Part shown: positions 27,379 through 35,804 of the stretch, piece after piece
Layout: every line of letters starts with the position of its first letter
Position numbering within the stretch: position 1 is the first letter of the stretch
Source of the DNA: Mycolicibacterium sp. BiH015
Lineage (GTDB): Bacteria; Actinomycetota; Actinomycetes; Mycobacteriales; Mycobacteriaceae
DNA: 64,000 nt
Reading direction: 5' to 3'
Assembly: GCF_027706845.1 (NCBI RefSeq)
Contig: NZ_JAQGCZ010000004.1
Span: forward strand, 124,001 to 188,000
The notes under the pieces: model-generated
Seen by the model: only the letters and a program-made list of their open reading frames with translations
What the model was told of the DNA's origin: nothing
Database searches by the model: none
Made by a program: the position numbers and the translations under genes

Positions 27379-27395
27379 ACACAAATATTTCGTGT
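27379..27395. promoter_or_regulatory. A/T-rich palindrome in the cbtB/nthB divergent promoter region
   Basis: ACACAAATATTTCGTGT has an AAATATTT core flanked by ACAC and GTGT, with one bulged base. Located 42 bp upstream of cbtB and 157 bp upstream of nthB, it could bind the MarR protein or act at the promoters. Confidence 0.45.
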
Positions 27396-27535
27396 GAACT
27401 GCTTACCGCGAGGTGGGGCATTCGTCAAACGGAAGATCCCGCAGGTAAACCGTTTGTTACAAGACTCTTCCGCGGATTGCCGATCAGCGTCGACGGCGTC
27501 ATGCTTCCATCTGGAAGTTTTGAGCAGGAGAACTA

Positions 27536-27568
27536 ATGGAAGTGACTTCAAATGCATGGACCGCATGA
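27536..27568 (+). CDS. Possible 10-residue leader peptide overlapping the nitrile hydratase beta start
   Basis: ATG 27536 has a strong AGGAG (27526-27530) five nt upstream and reads MEVTSNAWTA before TGA at 27566-27568. The beta-subunit ATG at 27552 lies inside it in another frame and has only a weak GGAAG. The small frame may load ribosomes for the beta gene by overlap, or be an incidental start. It shows no similarity to anything recognised. Confidence 0.4.
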   Translation: MEVTSNAWTA

Positions 27569-28250
27569 TCTGGGCGGGCGCGACGGTATCGGCGCCATCG
27601 ATCCAGAGTTCCTCAAGCCGGGCATCCCCGAGTGGCGGTATCCGTTCGAAGGTCGGATGCACGCCGTCACCGCGATGGCGATCGCCAAGGGCGCGTTCAA
27701 TCTCGACGAGCAGCGCCACGGAATCGAACTGATGAAGTGGAGCGACTACCTCGACTCCACCTACTACGCGCACTGGCTCTTCTCCGTCGAGAAGCTGCTC
27801 AACGACAAGGGATACATCTCGCACGAAGAGATCGACGAGCGGATGCGTGAACTCGGTGCGCCGGCGATGACGCCGCATCCGAGCAAGCCGGAGACGCTCT
27901 CGCCGTTCGCCGAGCAGATGATCGAGGTGCTCTGGGCGGGCACTCCGCACGATCGCCCCACCGACCAGCCTCCCGCGTATACCGTGGGCGATGCCGTCAT
28001 GGTGCGCAACCTCAACGAGGCCACCCACAACCGGCTGCCCGGTTACCTCAACAAGACGCCCGGCGTCATCGCCAAACACTATGGCGCTCATCATGACCCG
28101 GCCGACAGCGCGCACCGTCAGGTCGAGACGCCGCACCACCTCTACATGGTCCGGTTCACGTCCACCGATCTGTGGGGTGACGACGCACCGGAGCAGTTCG
28201 ACCTGTACGCCGACCTGTTCGAGAACTACCTCGAACCTGCCCAACGCTGA
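27552..28250 (+). CDS. nthB: Nitrile hydratase beta subunit
   Basis: A 232-aa protein starting MHGPHDLGGRDGIG, the usual beta-subunit N-terminus. The middle contains FLKPGIPEWRYPFEGRMHAVTAMAIAKGAFNLDEQRHGIELM. The C-terminal SH3-like part (YTVGDAVMVRNLNEATHNRLPGYLNKTPGVIAKHYGAH) packs against alpha. It forms the heterodimer or heterotetramer that hydrates nitriles to amides. The beta-alpha-activator order is that of cobalt-type nitrile hydratases; in the iron type the alpha gene comes first. Confidence 0.95.
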   Translation: MHGPHDLGGRDGIGAIDPEFLKPGIPEWRYPFEGRMHAVTAMAIAKGAFNLDEQRHGIELMKWSDYLDSTYYAHWLFSVEKLLNDKGYISHEEIDERMRELGAPAMTPHPSKPETLSPFAEQMIEVLWAGTPHDRPTDQPPAYTVGDAVMVRNLNEATHNRLPGYLNKTPGVIAKHYGAHHDPADSAHRQVETPHHLYMVRFTSTDLWGDDAPEQFDLYADLFENYLEPAQR

Positions 28251-28258
28251 AACTGGAG

Positions 28259-28861
28259 ATGAAGATGGACTGGCTTTCCCTCAAAGACGTCGAAGCGCGG
28301 ATCAACGCGCTGGAATCGTTGATGGTCGAGAAGGGCCTCGCCGAGCACGAGGCCGTCGACGCCGTCGTCGCGTCCTTCGAGAACGACATGGGTCCGGTCA
28401 ACGGCGCCAAGGTGGTCGCTCGAGCCTGGACCGACCCGCAGTACCGAGAGTGGCTGCTCGCCGACGCCACCGCGGCGATCGCGGACATGGGGTTCACGGG
28501 ACTGCAGACCGAGCACATGGTGGCGGTCGAGAACACCGCCGAGAAGCACAACGTCGTCGTGTGCACGCTGTGCTCCTGCTACCCCTGGACGCTGCTCGGT
28601 ATTCCGCCGGCGTGGTTCAAGTACCCGCAGTATCGCGCGCGCGTGGTGAAGGAACCACGCAGCGTGCTGTCCGAATTCGGGGTGAGCCTGCCCGAAGACG
28701 TGAAGATCGACGTCTGGGACAGCAGCGCCGAAATCCGCTATCTGGTCATCCCGCAGCGGCCCGCGGGCACCGAGGACTGGTCGGCCGACGAACTGGTCCC
28801 CCTCATCAGCCGCGACTCGATGGTGGGTACTGCACTGGTCACCACGGCGGCCGCATCGTGA
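28259..28861 (+). CDS. nthA: Nitrile hydratase alpha subunit, cobalt type
   Basis: A 200-aa protein with the metal site VCTLCSCYPW, where C102, C105 and C107 supply ligands. The Thr in CTLCSC marks the cobalt form; iron enzymes have CSLCSC. Two of these cysteines are normally oxidised to sulfinic and sulfenic acids. Ribosome site GGAG lies just before ATG 28259; ATG 28265 is an alternative. It ends in a GTGA overlap with the activator gene. The CbtAB genes divergent from it fit the cobalt requirement. Confidence 0.96.
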   Translation: MKMDWLSLKDVEARINALESLMVEKGLAEHEAVDAVVASFENDMGPVNGAKVVARAWTDPQYREWLLADATAAIADMGFTGLQTEHMVAVENTAEKHNVVVCTLCSCYPWTLLGIPPAWFKYPQYRARVVKEPRSVLSEFGVSLPEDVKIDVWDSSAEIRYLVIPQRPAGTEDWSADELVPLISRDSMVGTALVTTAAAS

Positions 28862-29235
28862 CCGCCTACGCCACGCTGGACCTCAGTGCCTTCGACGCCC
28901 TGCACAGCGATGCCGCGTTACCGCGGTCCAACGGCGAGTTGGTGTTCGATGCACCATGGCAGGGAAGGCTTTTCGGACTCGTAGTGCACATGTGCAAAGC
29001 CGGGATGTTCGAGTGGGAGGAGTTCAAGACCCACCTCATCGCTGCGATCGACGACTCTGGTGTGGGAGAGACGTGTGACCCCGGCGTGTACTACCGCCAG
29101 TTCGCGGAGGCGTTCTGCCGACTGTCCCGGGACAAGGGCTACTTCGCCGAGGCTGAGCTCGACGAGCGAGCGATCGCGGAGGCGCAGCGACTGGCGCACG
29201 CCGACCATGACCACGACCACGACGACGACCACTGA
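28858..29235 (+). CDS. Nitrile hydratase activator/cobalt chaperone with His-Asp tail
   Basis: The GTG at 28858 overlaps the alpha stop. The 125-aa protein resembles the beta-subunit N-terminal fold (FDAPWQGRLFGLVVHMCKAGMFEWEEFKTHLIAAIDD) used by small activators such as NhlE/NhhG/P14K, which deliver cobalt by subunit exchange. Its C-terminus is a metal-binding run, AHADHDHDHDDDH, that could hold cobalt before transfer. This tail is a notable addition to the family core. C-terminal swaps with alpha remain an inference. Confidence 0.88.
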   Translation: MTAYATLDLSAFDALHSDAALPRSNGELVFDAPWQGRLFGLVVHMCKAGMFEWEEFKTHLIAAIDDSGVGETCDPGVYYRQFAEAFCRLSRDKGYFAEAELDERAIAEAQRLAHADHDHDHDDDH

Positions 29236-29244
29236 GGGGCGAGC

Positions 29245-29766
29245 ATGTCGAAAGCGACTGCGCTGTCGATCAGTGTCGGCGTCCTGGGGATGTTGTCAAC
29301 TCTGATGACCGCGACGATCTGGGCGCTGCCGGTGTGGGTGCTCTTCCTGGCCTGGGCCTCGTTCTTCTTCGTCGGAAGCGGCACATCGGGGCTGGTGAAG
29401 TCCGTCGCGTGCAACTGGACGGGTATCGCGATTGCGACAGCCACGCTGCTGGCCGTCCAAGGAACCTCCGGTGCGGTGTGGCTGTCCGTCGCGGTCGGAG
29501 TGGGAAGCTTTGCGATGGTGCAGGTTTCGCGTTTGCGCTGGATCTCCGCCACGCCGGCCATCGTCTTCGGCTTCGCGATGACGGTGGGCACCATCGCCGC
29601 GACCGGCCACGCCATCACGACCGGCGGCGTGTCCAACCCCGCGGTGATCGCAGCGACGACAGCCCTGGTCGGTGCCGCGTTCGGACTCGCCTCGGAGTGG
29701 GGCGCCGGAGTCATCGAGCGGATCTCCTTGCGAGGCAACACTGCTGAAGCAGCGCAGGCGGCATGA
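29245..29766 (+). CDS. DUF1097-type membrane protein
   Basis: A 173-aa protein with five or six hydrophobic helices (SISVGVLGMLSTLMTATIWALPVWVLFLAWASFFFVGSG and onward) typical of DUF1097 (YcdZ-like) proteins. It sits 9 bp after the activator gene and before the MarR gene, so it belongs to the nitrile hydratase operon. A nitrile, amide or urea transport role is plausible by position only; no transport motif is visible. Confidence 0.75.
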   Translation: MSKATALSISVGVLGMLSTLMTATIWALPVWVLFLAWASFFFVGSGTSGLVKSVACNWTGIAIATATLLAVQGTSGAVWLSVAVGVGSFAMVQVSRLRWISATPAIVFGFAMTVGTIAATGHAITTGGVSNPAVIAATTALVGAAFGLASEWGAGVIERISLRGNTAEAAQAA

Positions 29767-29789
29767 CGGCACTTGTTGAGGTACTGTCG

Positions 29790-29802
29790 CGGAAAGCTTC
29801 CG
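29790..29802. promoter_or_regulatory. Short inverted repeat upstream of the MarR gene
   Basis: CGGAA-AGC-TTCCG, centred about 25 bp before the MarR ATG, could be an autoregulatory site. The arms are only 5 bp, so support is modest. Confidence 0.35.
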
Positions 29803-29820
29803 AATGAAAGTGACGGGTCG

Positions 29821-30270
29821 ATGTCAGCGAGGAGCATCGTGACGGTCGCAACGAGCGTCGACAGTGTGTCGGAGGTGTTCTTCCAGGCAGAGCGCCGATG
29901 GACCGACGTGCTGGGCCGCGGATTGCTCGACGCGGAAGTCTCCAGCATCGACGGCTGGCGAGTTCTCGGCGCCTTGCGTGGCGGCGAGGGACTGACGATG
30001 AGCGACATCTCGTCGGCCATGTCCATCCCGCCACCGTCGCTGACCAGGCTCGTCGACAAGCTCGTCGACAACGGTCTGGTGTTGCGCCGAGTCGATGCCA
30101 CTGATCGCCGCAGGGTTCTGATCTATCTGTCGGCCAGGGGAAAGACGAAGGTGCGCAAGCTCATTCGGCAGGAAGTCCTGCTTCGGGAGATGCTGGTCGA
30201 GGAGCTCGGCCAGGAGGCCGCCGCCCAATTCCTGCAGGCGCTCGCTCGTCTCGGGGCACTACCGCAATAG
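29821..30270 (+). CDS. MarR-family regulator (NhhD-like position)
   Basis: A 149-aa protein with the MarR winged helix: WRVLGALRGGEGLTMSDISSAMSIPPPSLTRLVDKLVDNGLVLRRVDATDRRRVLIYLSARGKTKV. ATG 29821 is preferred over an in-frame ATG at 29773 that lies closer to the DUF1097 stop. In Rhodococcus nitrile hydratase clusters, a MarR-like NhhD and an AmiC-like NhhC control amide induction. The same pair follows here, so this protein likely responds through the neighbouring amide sensor. Confidence 0.85.
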   Translation: MSARSIVTVATSVDSVSEVFFQAERRWTDVLGRGLLDAEVSSIDGWRVLGALRGGEGLTMSDISSAMSIPPPSLTRLVDKLVDNGLVLRRVDATDRRRVLIYLSARGKTKVRKLIRQEVLLREMLVEELGQEAAAQFLQALARLGALPQ

Positions 30271-30400
30271 TGGCCGACCAGCCCGCCGACACTGCGCAAC
30301 TTTTCCGGTATCGAACAGATGCGCAACGCGGTGGTAACCCGACGGTGTCACGCTGACGGTCGGCGAGCCGAAAAAAGTGTGGACGGAGCGCGACGTGGAC

Positions 30401-31471
30401 ATGACTGGACGTAGGCGATCGACGCTGAACGTGGCCTTGGTGATCCCCCGCAGCGGATCGGCGGGGATCTACGGCCCCTCGTGCGAAGCATGCGCCGAAC
30501 TCGCCATCGCCGACGCCAATGCGACTTCGGGCGTCCTCGGCAGGCAGGTGCGTCTCATCCCCGTCGACGGCAGCAGGACCCCGGATCAGGTTGCCGGCGA
30601 GATCGCGACATTGGTCAACCGTGGAGCGATCGACGCGGTGACGGGCTGGCACATTTCACCGGTCCGCAAGGCGATCGCCCGCGTGACCGCCAACCGGATC
30701 CCCTACGTCTACGGGCCGCTCTACGAGGGCGGCGAGAAGACTGCCGGGCTGTTCCTCACCGGAGAGACGCCGTCGGCACAACTGCTGCCCGCGATGGATT
30801 GGATGAAGTCCGAATACGGCATCGACCGGTGGATAGTGATCGGCAACGACTACATTTTCCCGCGCGGCACCGGGCTTGCTGCGGCCAGACACGCTCGCGC
30901 GCAGGGAGCACCGTTGGTCGGGCAGGTCTACGTGCCGCTCGGCACGACAGATTTCTCCGAAGCGATTCGACAGGTCGAGGTCTCCCAGGCCACCGGGGTC
31001 GTCGTGCTGCTGGTCGGGGGTGACGGCGTGACCTTCAACCGGCAGTTCGCCGCTAGCGGTCTCGACAGTGCGATCCCGCGGTTGAGTCCACACGTCGAAG
31101 AGAACATGTTGATGGCCGGCGGCAGCCGGTGCAATTCCGGTCTGTTTTCGGCGGCAGGGTACTTCGAAGCCCTCAACACCACGGCGAGCATGGAGTTCGC
31201 CGCACGGTACTACTCGCGGTTCGGGCCTGCGGCGCCTGCCCTGAACAGCATTGGCGAATCCTGCTACGAGGCGATCACGTTGTTGATCGCCCTCGCATCG
31301 CGGGCCGGATCGCTGAGCATCGGCGCCATGACCACTGCAGCAGACCGGTTGACCTACTTGAGTCCACGTGGCGAGGTCTCCATGCGAGGCAACCAGATGC
31401 GCCAGGACGTCTACGTCGCAGAAGCGATCGACCTCGACTTCCATATCCGGGCGAGGATCTCCGCGGCGTGA
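30401..31471 (+). CDS. AmiC-like amide/branched-chain amino acid-binding sensor (NhhC-like)
   Basis: A 356-aa protein (start MTGRRRSTLN at 30401; GTG 30377 is an alternative) with the two-lobed type 1 periplasmic-binding fold: LNVALVIPRSGSAGIYGPSCEACAELAIADAN, TGWHISPVRKAIARV, IPYVYGPLYEGGEK, GIDRWIVIGNDYIFPRGTG and GVVVLLVGGDGVTFNRQFAASGL. It lacks a signal peptide, so it is cytoplasmic and not a transport component. That matches AmiC and NhhC, which bind amides and relieve repression of amide metabolism. It completes the operon-linked regulator pair. Confidence 0.82.
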   Translation: MTGRRRSTLNVALVIPRSGSAGIYGPSCEACAELAIADANATSGVLGRQVRLIPVDGSRTPDQVAGEIATLVNRGAIDAVTGWHISPVRKAIARVTANRIPYVYGPLYEGGEKTAGLFLTGETPSAQLLPAMDWMKSEYGIDRWIVIGNDYIFPRGTGLAAARHARAQGAPLVGQVYVPLGTTDFSEAIRQVEVSQATGVVVLLVGGDGVTFNRQFAASGLDSAIPRLSPHVEENMLMAGGSRCNSGLFSAAGYFEALNTTASMEFAARYYSRFGPAAPALNSIGESCYEAITLLIALASRAGSLSIGAMTTAADRLTYLSPRGEVSMRGNQMRQDVYVAEAIDLDFHIRARISAA

Positions 31472-31531
31472 TGAATTCTTCGGCGCCGGGCAGTCGATAG
31501 GGGTAAGGCCCGCTATCGAGAGGAAGCCCGC

Positions 31532-31885
31532 ATGTCGATCGAGCATGTGCTCGCCGTCGTCCATGTCTCCGACATCGAGGCCGGCAGACAGTGGTACGCC
31601 CGGCTGTTCGGCAGGCCGGAGGACAACAACCCGATGCCCTCGCTGGTCGAGTGGCAGGTGTTGCCCGGCGCCTGGGTGCAGGTGTTCCACGACCCGGACA
31701 GGGCGGGAACCGACGAGGTGAACTTCGCGGTCGACGATCTGGAGCGCCACATCGACGAACTCGCCGGTCGCGGCCTCGAACCCGGCGGCATCGCCGACGC
31801 GAGCAAGGGTGTGCGACTGTCGCGGTTACGCGATCCCGACGGGAATGTCGTCAGCCTGATCGGCGGATTCCGAGTCGAATACTGA
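31532..31885 (+). CDS. VOC (glyoxalase-fold) protein
   Basis: A 117-aa protein: IEHVLAVVHVSDIEAGRQWYARLFGRPED at the start and LRDPDGNVVSLIGGFRVEY at the end. These are the beta-alpha-beta-beta-beta halves of a vicinal oxygen chelate fold. Metal-ligand positions are His4 or His10-like at the start and Glu/Asp further on, but enzyme type is not clear. It follows the AmiC-like gene by 60 bp. Confidence 0.8.
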   Translation: MSIEHVLAVVHVSDIEAGRQWYARLFGRPEDNNPMPSLVEWQVLPGAWVQVFHDPDRAGTDEVNFAVDDLERHIDELAGRGLEPGGIADASKGVRLSRLRDPDGNVVSLIGGFRVEY

Positions 31886-31961
31886 CGGCGACCACGATCT
31901 CGTGGCCTGACGTTCGCCCGTCGCTCACGGTCGCGACACCTGCCGGCGTCACAGTGAACGC

Positions 31962-32417
31962 GTGCCCGTCCTCGCGCCTGAACGGTTTCACCGTTGGTGC
32001 GAACGGATCGTCGCTCGCCTACCGTTCGGGCTGGCGAACATCGTCCCGCCGACGCTGCTCGGCTTCTGCCTCATCAACAGCTTCACGTTCGGCGTCGACC
32101 TGGTGCTCCTGACAGGGCTGCGGGGCGGCCTGGGCGTACCGTACCCCGCCGCGGTGACGGTGGCCTACGCGTGCGCCTTCGGGTTGAGCTACGCACTCAA
32201 CCGATATTTCAACTTCCGGTCGCACGCGCCCGTGGGCCCGCAGCTCACCATCTACGTCGTCGTGGTGGTCATCAACTACCTGGCATTTATCCTGGCGCTG
32301 TCGACGCTGCTGACCGATCTTGGTGTCGACTACCGGATCTCGCGCCTGCTGGCCGGCGGCTGCGAGGCTGTCTACATGTACTGCGCCCTGCGCTGGGTGG
32401 TGTTCGGCAAGACCTAG
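31962..32417 (+). CDS. GtrA-like membrane protein
   Basis: A 151-aa protein starting at GTG 31962 with four helices and the GtrA signatures INSFTFGVDLVLL, ACAFGLSYALNRYFNFRSH and YMYCALRWVVFG. GtrA family members flip polyprenyl-linked sugars or support arabinogalactan and teichoic acid assembly. The partner glycosyltransferase is not nearby. The last 4 bp (CTAG) are shared with the convergent CYTH gene's stop. Confidence 0.85.
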   Translation: MPVLAPERFHRWCERIVARLPFGLANIVPPTLLGFCLINSFTFGVDLVLLTGLRGGLGVPYPAAVTVAYACAFGLSYALNRYFNFRSHAPVGPQLTIYVVVVVINYLAFILALSTLLTDLGVDYRISRLLAGGCEAVYMYCALRWVVFGKT

Positions 32418-33031
32418 CTGACGTCGAACTGGTTGCGCCCCAAGCTGTTCATGAATCTCGGGCCGAGTAGGTCGAGTTCGCGCAGATAGTCGTGCACCCA
32501 CGTCCCGAACGGATGCTGGGCCAGGTACTCGTTGCGGAAGCGATCGTCCTCGGACACCTCGGTGGTGCAGAACGACGGGATGGCCAGATCGACCACCGGT
32601 GCGTCGCGTTCCACTTCGGCGAGCAACAGCGGAGCGTCGCCCCCCAGAAACCGGTCGATGACCCAGCCGTCCTCGCCCAGCCACACCGAGGAGCGGACCT
32701 TGACGATGACGTGCGCGGCCCGCGAGACGATCTGACCGGCCACCAGCGGATCGAGTTCGCGCTCCGCCTCGTAGCGCGTGCCGCCGGCCGCGGGCCCCTT
32801 GGCGGTCATCGTGCCCATCGCCTCGTCGCCGAGTGCCGTCACCAGCTCAGGGGGTGCGGCGTCCAAGTCCGCAGGCGCCGGTCCTTGGAGCCGGACGCGC
32901 ACCGCGTAGCCGTCGGCGGCGAACAGGTAGGCCTGTGCGATCAGCAGGGGAGTCGGATCGGATGCGGCGACGGCGGGCATCTCGCGTAGGAAGAACTTCC
33001 GCTCGAACTCGAAGTCGCCGGCGTCGGACAT
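32414..33031 (-). CDS. CYTH-domain protein
   Basis: A 205-aa protein opening with FEFERKFFL, which carries the ExExK signature that binds triphosphate and metal in CYTH/triphosphate-tunnel enzymes. ATYLFAADGYAVRVR-like and RYEAERELDPL and VIDRFLGGDAPLLLAEVE supply the later acidic and basic tunnel residues. Substrates could be thiamine triphosphate, inorganic triphosphate or an adenylate cyclase-like reaction. The start MSDAGD (33031) is preferred over an in-frame upstream start (33133) that would reach into the clpB promoter. Confidence 0.8.
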   Translation of the reverse strand: MSDAGDFEFERKFFLREMPAVAASDPTPLLIAQAYLFAADGYAVRVRLQGPAPADLDAAPPELVTALGDEAMGTMTAKGPAAGGTRYEAERELDPLVAGQIVSRAAHVIVKVRSSVWLGEDGWVIDRFLGGDAPLLLAEVERDAPVVDLAIPSFCTTEVSEDDRFRNEYLAQHPFGTWVHDYLRELDLLGPRFMNSLGRNQFDVS

Positions 33032-33087
33032 GTGCCGACCGTAACCCCCGATCGCCGGAGCCCCCGGGCACGCGGCGTCCGTGTCTG

Positions 33088-33115
33088 TTGACGATCCCGG
33101 AAAAAAGCCTAGAGT
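33088..33115 (+). promoter_or_regulatory. Vegetative-type promoter upstream of clpB
   Basis: TTGACG at 33088-33093 and TAGAGT at 33110-33115 are 16 nt apart, a good SigA-like pair. The HAIR operator begins at 33114 and so overlaps the -10. Confidence 0.5.
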
Positions 33116-33134
33116 TGAGCGGAACAGACTCAAC
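33114..33134 (+). promoter_or_regulatory. HspR operator (HAIR) upstream of clpB
   Basis: GTTGAGC, 7 nt, ACTCAAC. This keeps the HAIR spacing and the TTGAG/CTCAA cores. It covers the -35 of the SigH-type promoter as well as the vegetative -10. Confidence 0.75.
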
Positions 33135-33146
33135 CTTGACGGCGTT
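33121..33146 (+). promoter_or_regulatory. SigH-type promoter upstream of clpB
   Basis: GGAAC at 33121-33125 and GTT at 33144-33146 are separated by 18 nt, the same spacing as the dnaK site. The GGAAC lies inside the HAIR spacer, so HspR and SigH would compete. Confidence 0.6.
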
Positions 33147-33211
33147 GTTCAACAGGACAAGCATTTCAAGGGCGCCTCGCGCGGCCCTTGCGTACACGAA
33201 AGGGAGGTGTC

Positions 33212-35758
33212 GTGGACTCGTTCAACCCGACGACCAAAACCCAGGCGGCCCTGACTTCGGCGCTGCAGGCGGCTACCGCCGCCGGCAACCCGCAGATCAC
33301 CCCCGCCCATCTGTTGATGGCACTGCTGACGCAGAACGATGGCATTGCCGCACCGCTCCTGGAGGCCGTCGGCGTCGAACCCGCGACTGTCCGCGCGGAG
33401 ACGCAGCGTCTACTCGACCGCCTGCCCTCGGCGACCGGCTCCAGCTCTCAGCCGCAGCTCAGTCCTGCGGCGATCGCCGCCATCACCGCGGCGCAACACC
33501 TCGCAACCGAGATGGACGACGAATACGTCTCCACCGAGCACCTGCTCGTCGGTCTGGCGACCGGTTCCGACGACGTCGCCAAGCTGCTCACCGGCCACGG
33601 CGCCTCGCCGCAGACCCTGCGCGATGCGTTCACGAAGGTGCGCGGCAGCGCACGCGTCACCAACCCGGATCCCGAGGGCAGCTATCAGGCCCTGGAGAAA
33701 TACTCCACCGACCTGACGGCGCGCGCCAAGGAAGGCAAGCTCGATCCGGTGATCGGGCGCGACCACGAGATCCGTCGCGTGGTCCAGGTCCTGAGCCGCC
33801 GCACCAAGAACAATCCGGTGCTCATCGGCGAACCCGGTGTCGGAAAGACGGCAATCGTCGAGGGCCTGGCCCAGCGCATCGTCGCAGGCGATGTCCCGGA
33901 GTCATTGCGGGACAAGACCGTTGTGTCTCTCGACCTCGGCTCGATGGTCGCAGGCGCGAAGTACCGCGGTGAGTTCGAGGAGCGCCTCAAGGCCGTCCTC
34001 GACGACATCAAGAACTCGGCCGGGCAGATCATCACGTTCATCGACGAGCTGCACACCATCGTCGGCGCCGGTGCCACCGGGGAGTCCGCGATGGACGCGG
34101 GCAACATGATCAAGCCCATGCTGGCCCGCGGTGAGCTGCGGCTGGTGGGCGCGACGACTCTCGACGAGTACCGCAAGTACATCGAGAAGGACGCCGCGCT
34201 GGAGCGCCGCTTCCAGCAGGTGCTGGTCGGCGAACCGTCCGTCGAGGACACCGTCGGCATCCTGCGCGGCCTCAAGGACCGGTACGAGGTGCACCACGGC
34301 GTGCGCATCACCGACTCCGCGCTGGTGGCAGCCGCCGCACTGAGCGACCGCTACATCACGTCGCGCTTCCTGCCCGACAAGGCGATCGACCTCGTCGACG
34401 AATCCGCGTCACGGCTGCGCATGGAGATCGATTCGCGGCCCGTCGAGATCGACGAGGTCGAGCGGCTGGTGCGTCGCCTCGAGATCGAGGAGATGGCGCT
34501 GGCCAAGGAGGAAGACGCCGCATCCAAGGACCGGTTGGAGAAGCTGCGCGCGGAACTGGCCGATCACAAGGAAAAGTTGGCGGAGCTGACCACCCGCTGG
34601 CAGAACGAGAAGGGCGCCATCGACGTGGTGCGCGAGCTCAAGGAACAGCTGGAGACGTTGCGCGGCGAGGCCGACAGGGCCGAGCGCGACGGCGACCTGG
34701 CCAAGGCCGCGGAGCTGCGCTACGGACGCATCCCGGAGGTCGAGAAGAAGCTCGACGCCGCGCTGCCCCATGCCGAGGCTCGCGAGAACGTGATGCTCAA
34801 GGAAGAAGTCGGACCCGACGACATCGCCGAAGTGGTCGAGGCCTGGACCGGCATCCCGGCAGGTCGGATGCTCGAAGGCGAGACGGCCAAGCTGCTCCGT
34901 ATGGAGGAGGAGCTGGGCAAGCGGGTGGTCGGCCAGAAGAAGGCGGTGCAAGCCGTTTCCGATGCGGTTCGGCGTTCGCGCGCCGGCGTCGCCGACCCGA
35001 ACCGGCCCACGGGCTCGTTCATGTTCCTCGGGCCCACCGGTGTGGGTAAGACCGAGCTCGCAAAAGCGTTGGCGGAGTTCTTGTTCGACGACGAGCGTGC
35101 GATGGTGCGCATCGACATGAGCGAGTACGGCGAGAAGCACTCGGTGGCTCGACTGGTCGGTGCACCTCCGGGCTACGTCGGCTACGACCAGGGCGGTCAG
35201 CTGACCGAGGCGGTGCGGCGTCGTCCCTACACGGTGATCCTGTTCGACGAGATCGAGAAGGCGCACCCGGATGTATTCGACGTGCTGCTGCAGGTGCTCG
35301 ACGAGGGCAGGCTGACCGACGGCCAGGGGCGGACCGTGGACTTCCGCAACACGATCCTGATCCTGACGTCCAACCTCGGCGCCGGCGGTTCCGAGGAACA
35401 GGTGATGGCCGCGGTGCGCTCGGCGTTCAAGCCGGAGTTCATCAACCGCCTCGACGACGTCATCATCTTCGACGGCCTCAACCCCGAGGAGCTGGTCTCG
35501 ATCGTCGACATCCAGTTGCAGCAGCTGGCCAAGCGGCTGGCGCAGCGCAGGCTGACACTCGAAGTGTCGCTGCCCGCCAAGAAGTGGTTGGCCGAGCGCG
35601 GGTTCGATCCCATCTACGGGGCGCGGCCGCTGCGCAGGCTGGTGCAGCAGGCCATCGGTGATCAGCTCGCCAAGATGCTGCTGGCCGGGGAGGTGCACGA
35701 CGGCGACGTGGTTCCGGTCAACGTCAGTGCGGACGGCGAGAGGCTCGTGCTGGGATGA
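33212..35758 (+). CDS. clpB: Protein disaggregase ClpB
   Basis: GTG 33212 has AGGGAGG just upstream. The 848-aa Hsp100 protein has an N-domain (about 1-145), the first AAA+ module with Walker A GEPGVGKT at 206-213, a coiled-coil middle domain (about 405-525; [22 protein letters not shown] and following) and a second AAA+ module with Walker A GPTGVGKT at 607-614. It unfolds aggregated proteins with DnaK. In M. tuberculosis clpB is HspR-repressed and SigH-activated, and both site types are present here. Not part of an operon; a large stem-loop follows. Confidence 0.98.
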   Translation: MDSFNPTTKTQAALTSALQAATAAGNPQITPAHLLMALLTQNDGIAAPLLEAVGVEPATVRAETQRLLDRLPSATGSSSQPQLSPAAIAAITAAQHLATEMDDEYVSTEHLLVGLATGSDDVAKLLTGHGASPQTLRDAFTKVRGSARVTNPDPEGSYQALEKYSTDLTARAKEGKLDPVIGRDHEIRRVVQVLSRRTKNNPVLIGEPGVGKTAIVEGLAQRIVAGDVPESLRDKTVVSLDLGSMVAGAKYRGEFEERLKAVLDDIKNSAGQIITFIDELHTIVGAGATGESAMDAGNMIKPMLARGELRLVGATTLDEYRKYIEKDAALERRFQQVLVGEPSVEDTVGILRGLKDRYEVHHGVRITDSALVAAAALSDRYITSRFLPDKAIDLVDESASRLRMEIDSRPVEIDEVERLVRRLEIEEMALAKEEDAASKDRLEKLRAELADHKEKLAELTTRWQNEKGAIDVVRELKEQLETLRGEADRAERDGDLAKAAELRYGRIPEVEKKLDAALPHAEARENVMLKEEVGPDDIAEVVEAWTGIPAGRMLEGETAKLLRMEEELGKRVVGQKKAVQAVSDAVRRSRAGVADPNRPTGSFMFLGPTGVGKTELAKALAEFLFDDERAMVRIDMSEYGEKHSVARLVGAPPGYVGYDQGGQLTEAVRRRPYTVILFDEIEKAHPDVFDVLLQVLDEGRLTDGQGRTVDFRNTILILTSNLGAGGSEEQVMAAVRSAFKPEFINRLDDVIIFDGLNPEELVSIVDIQLQQLAKRLAQRRLTLEVSLPAKKWLAERGFDPIYGARPLRRLVQQAIGDQLAKMLLAGEVHDGDVVPVNVSADGERLVLG

Positions 35759-35773
35759 GCGCTTGCGCGAAGA
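35754..35773 (+). repeat. Short repeat copy 2, at the clpB 3' end
   Basis: GATGAGCGCTTGCGCGAAGA contains the clpB TGA. It is 19/20 identical to the copy at the dnaJ 3' end (17501-17520). Confidence 0.6.
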
Positions 35774-35804
35774 CCCGACAGCTGGGCTGAGTCTCGCCGC
35801 CACC

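Noticed and set aside
27338..27535. Cobalamin riboswitch upstream of cbtB
   Set aside because: No B12-box-like sequence or expected stem order could be found on the minus strand.
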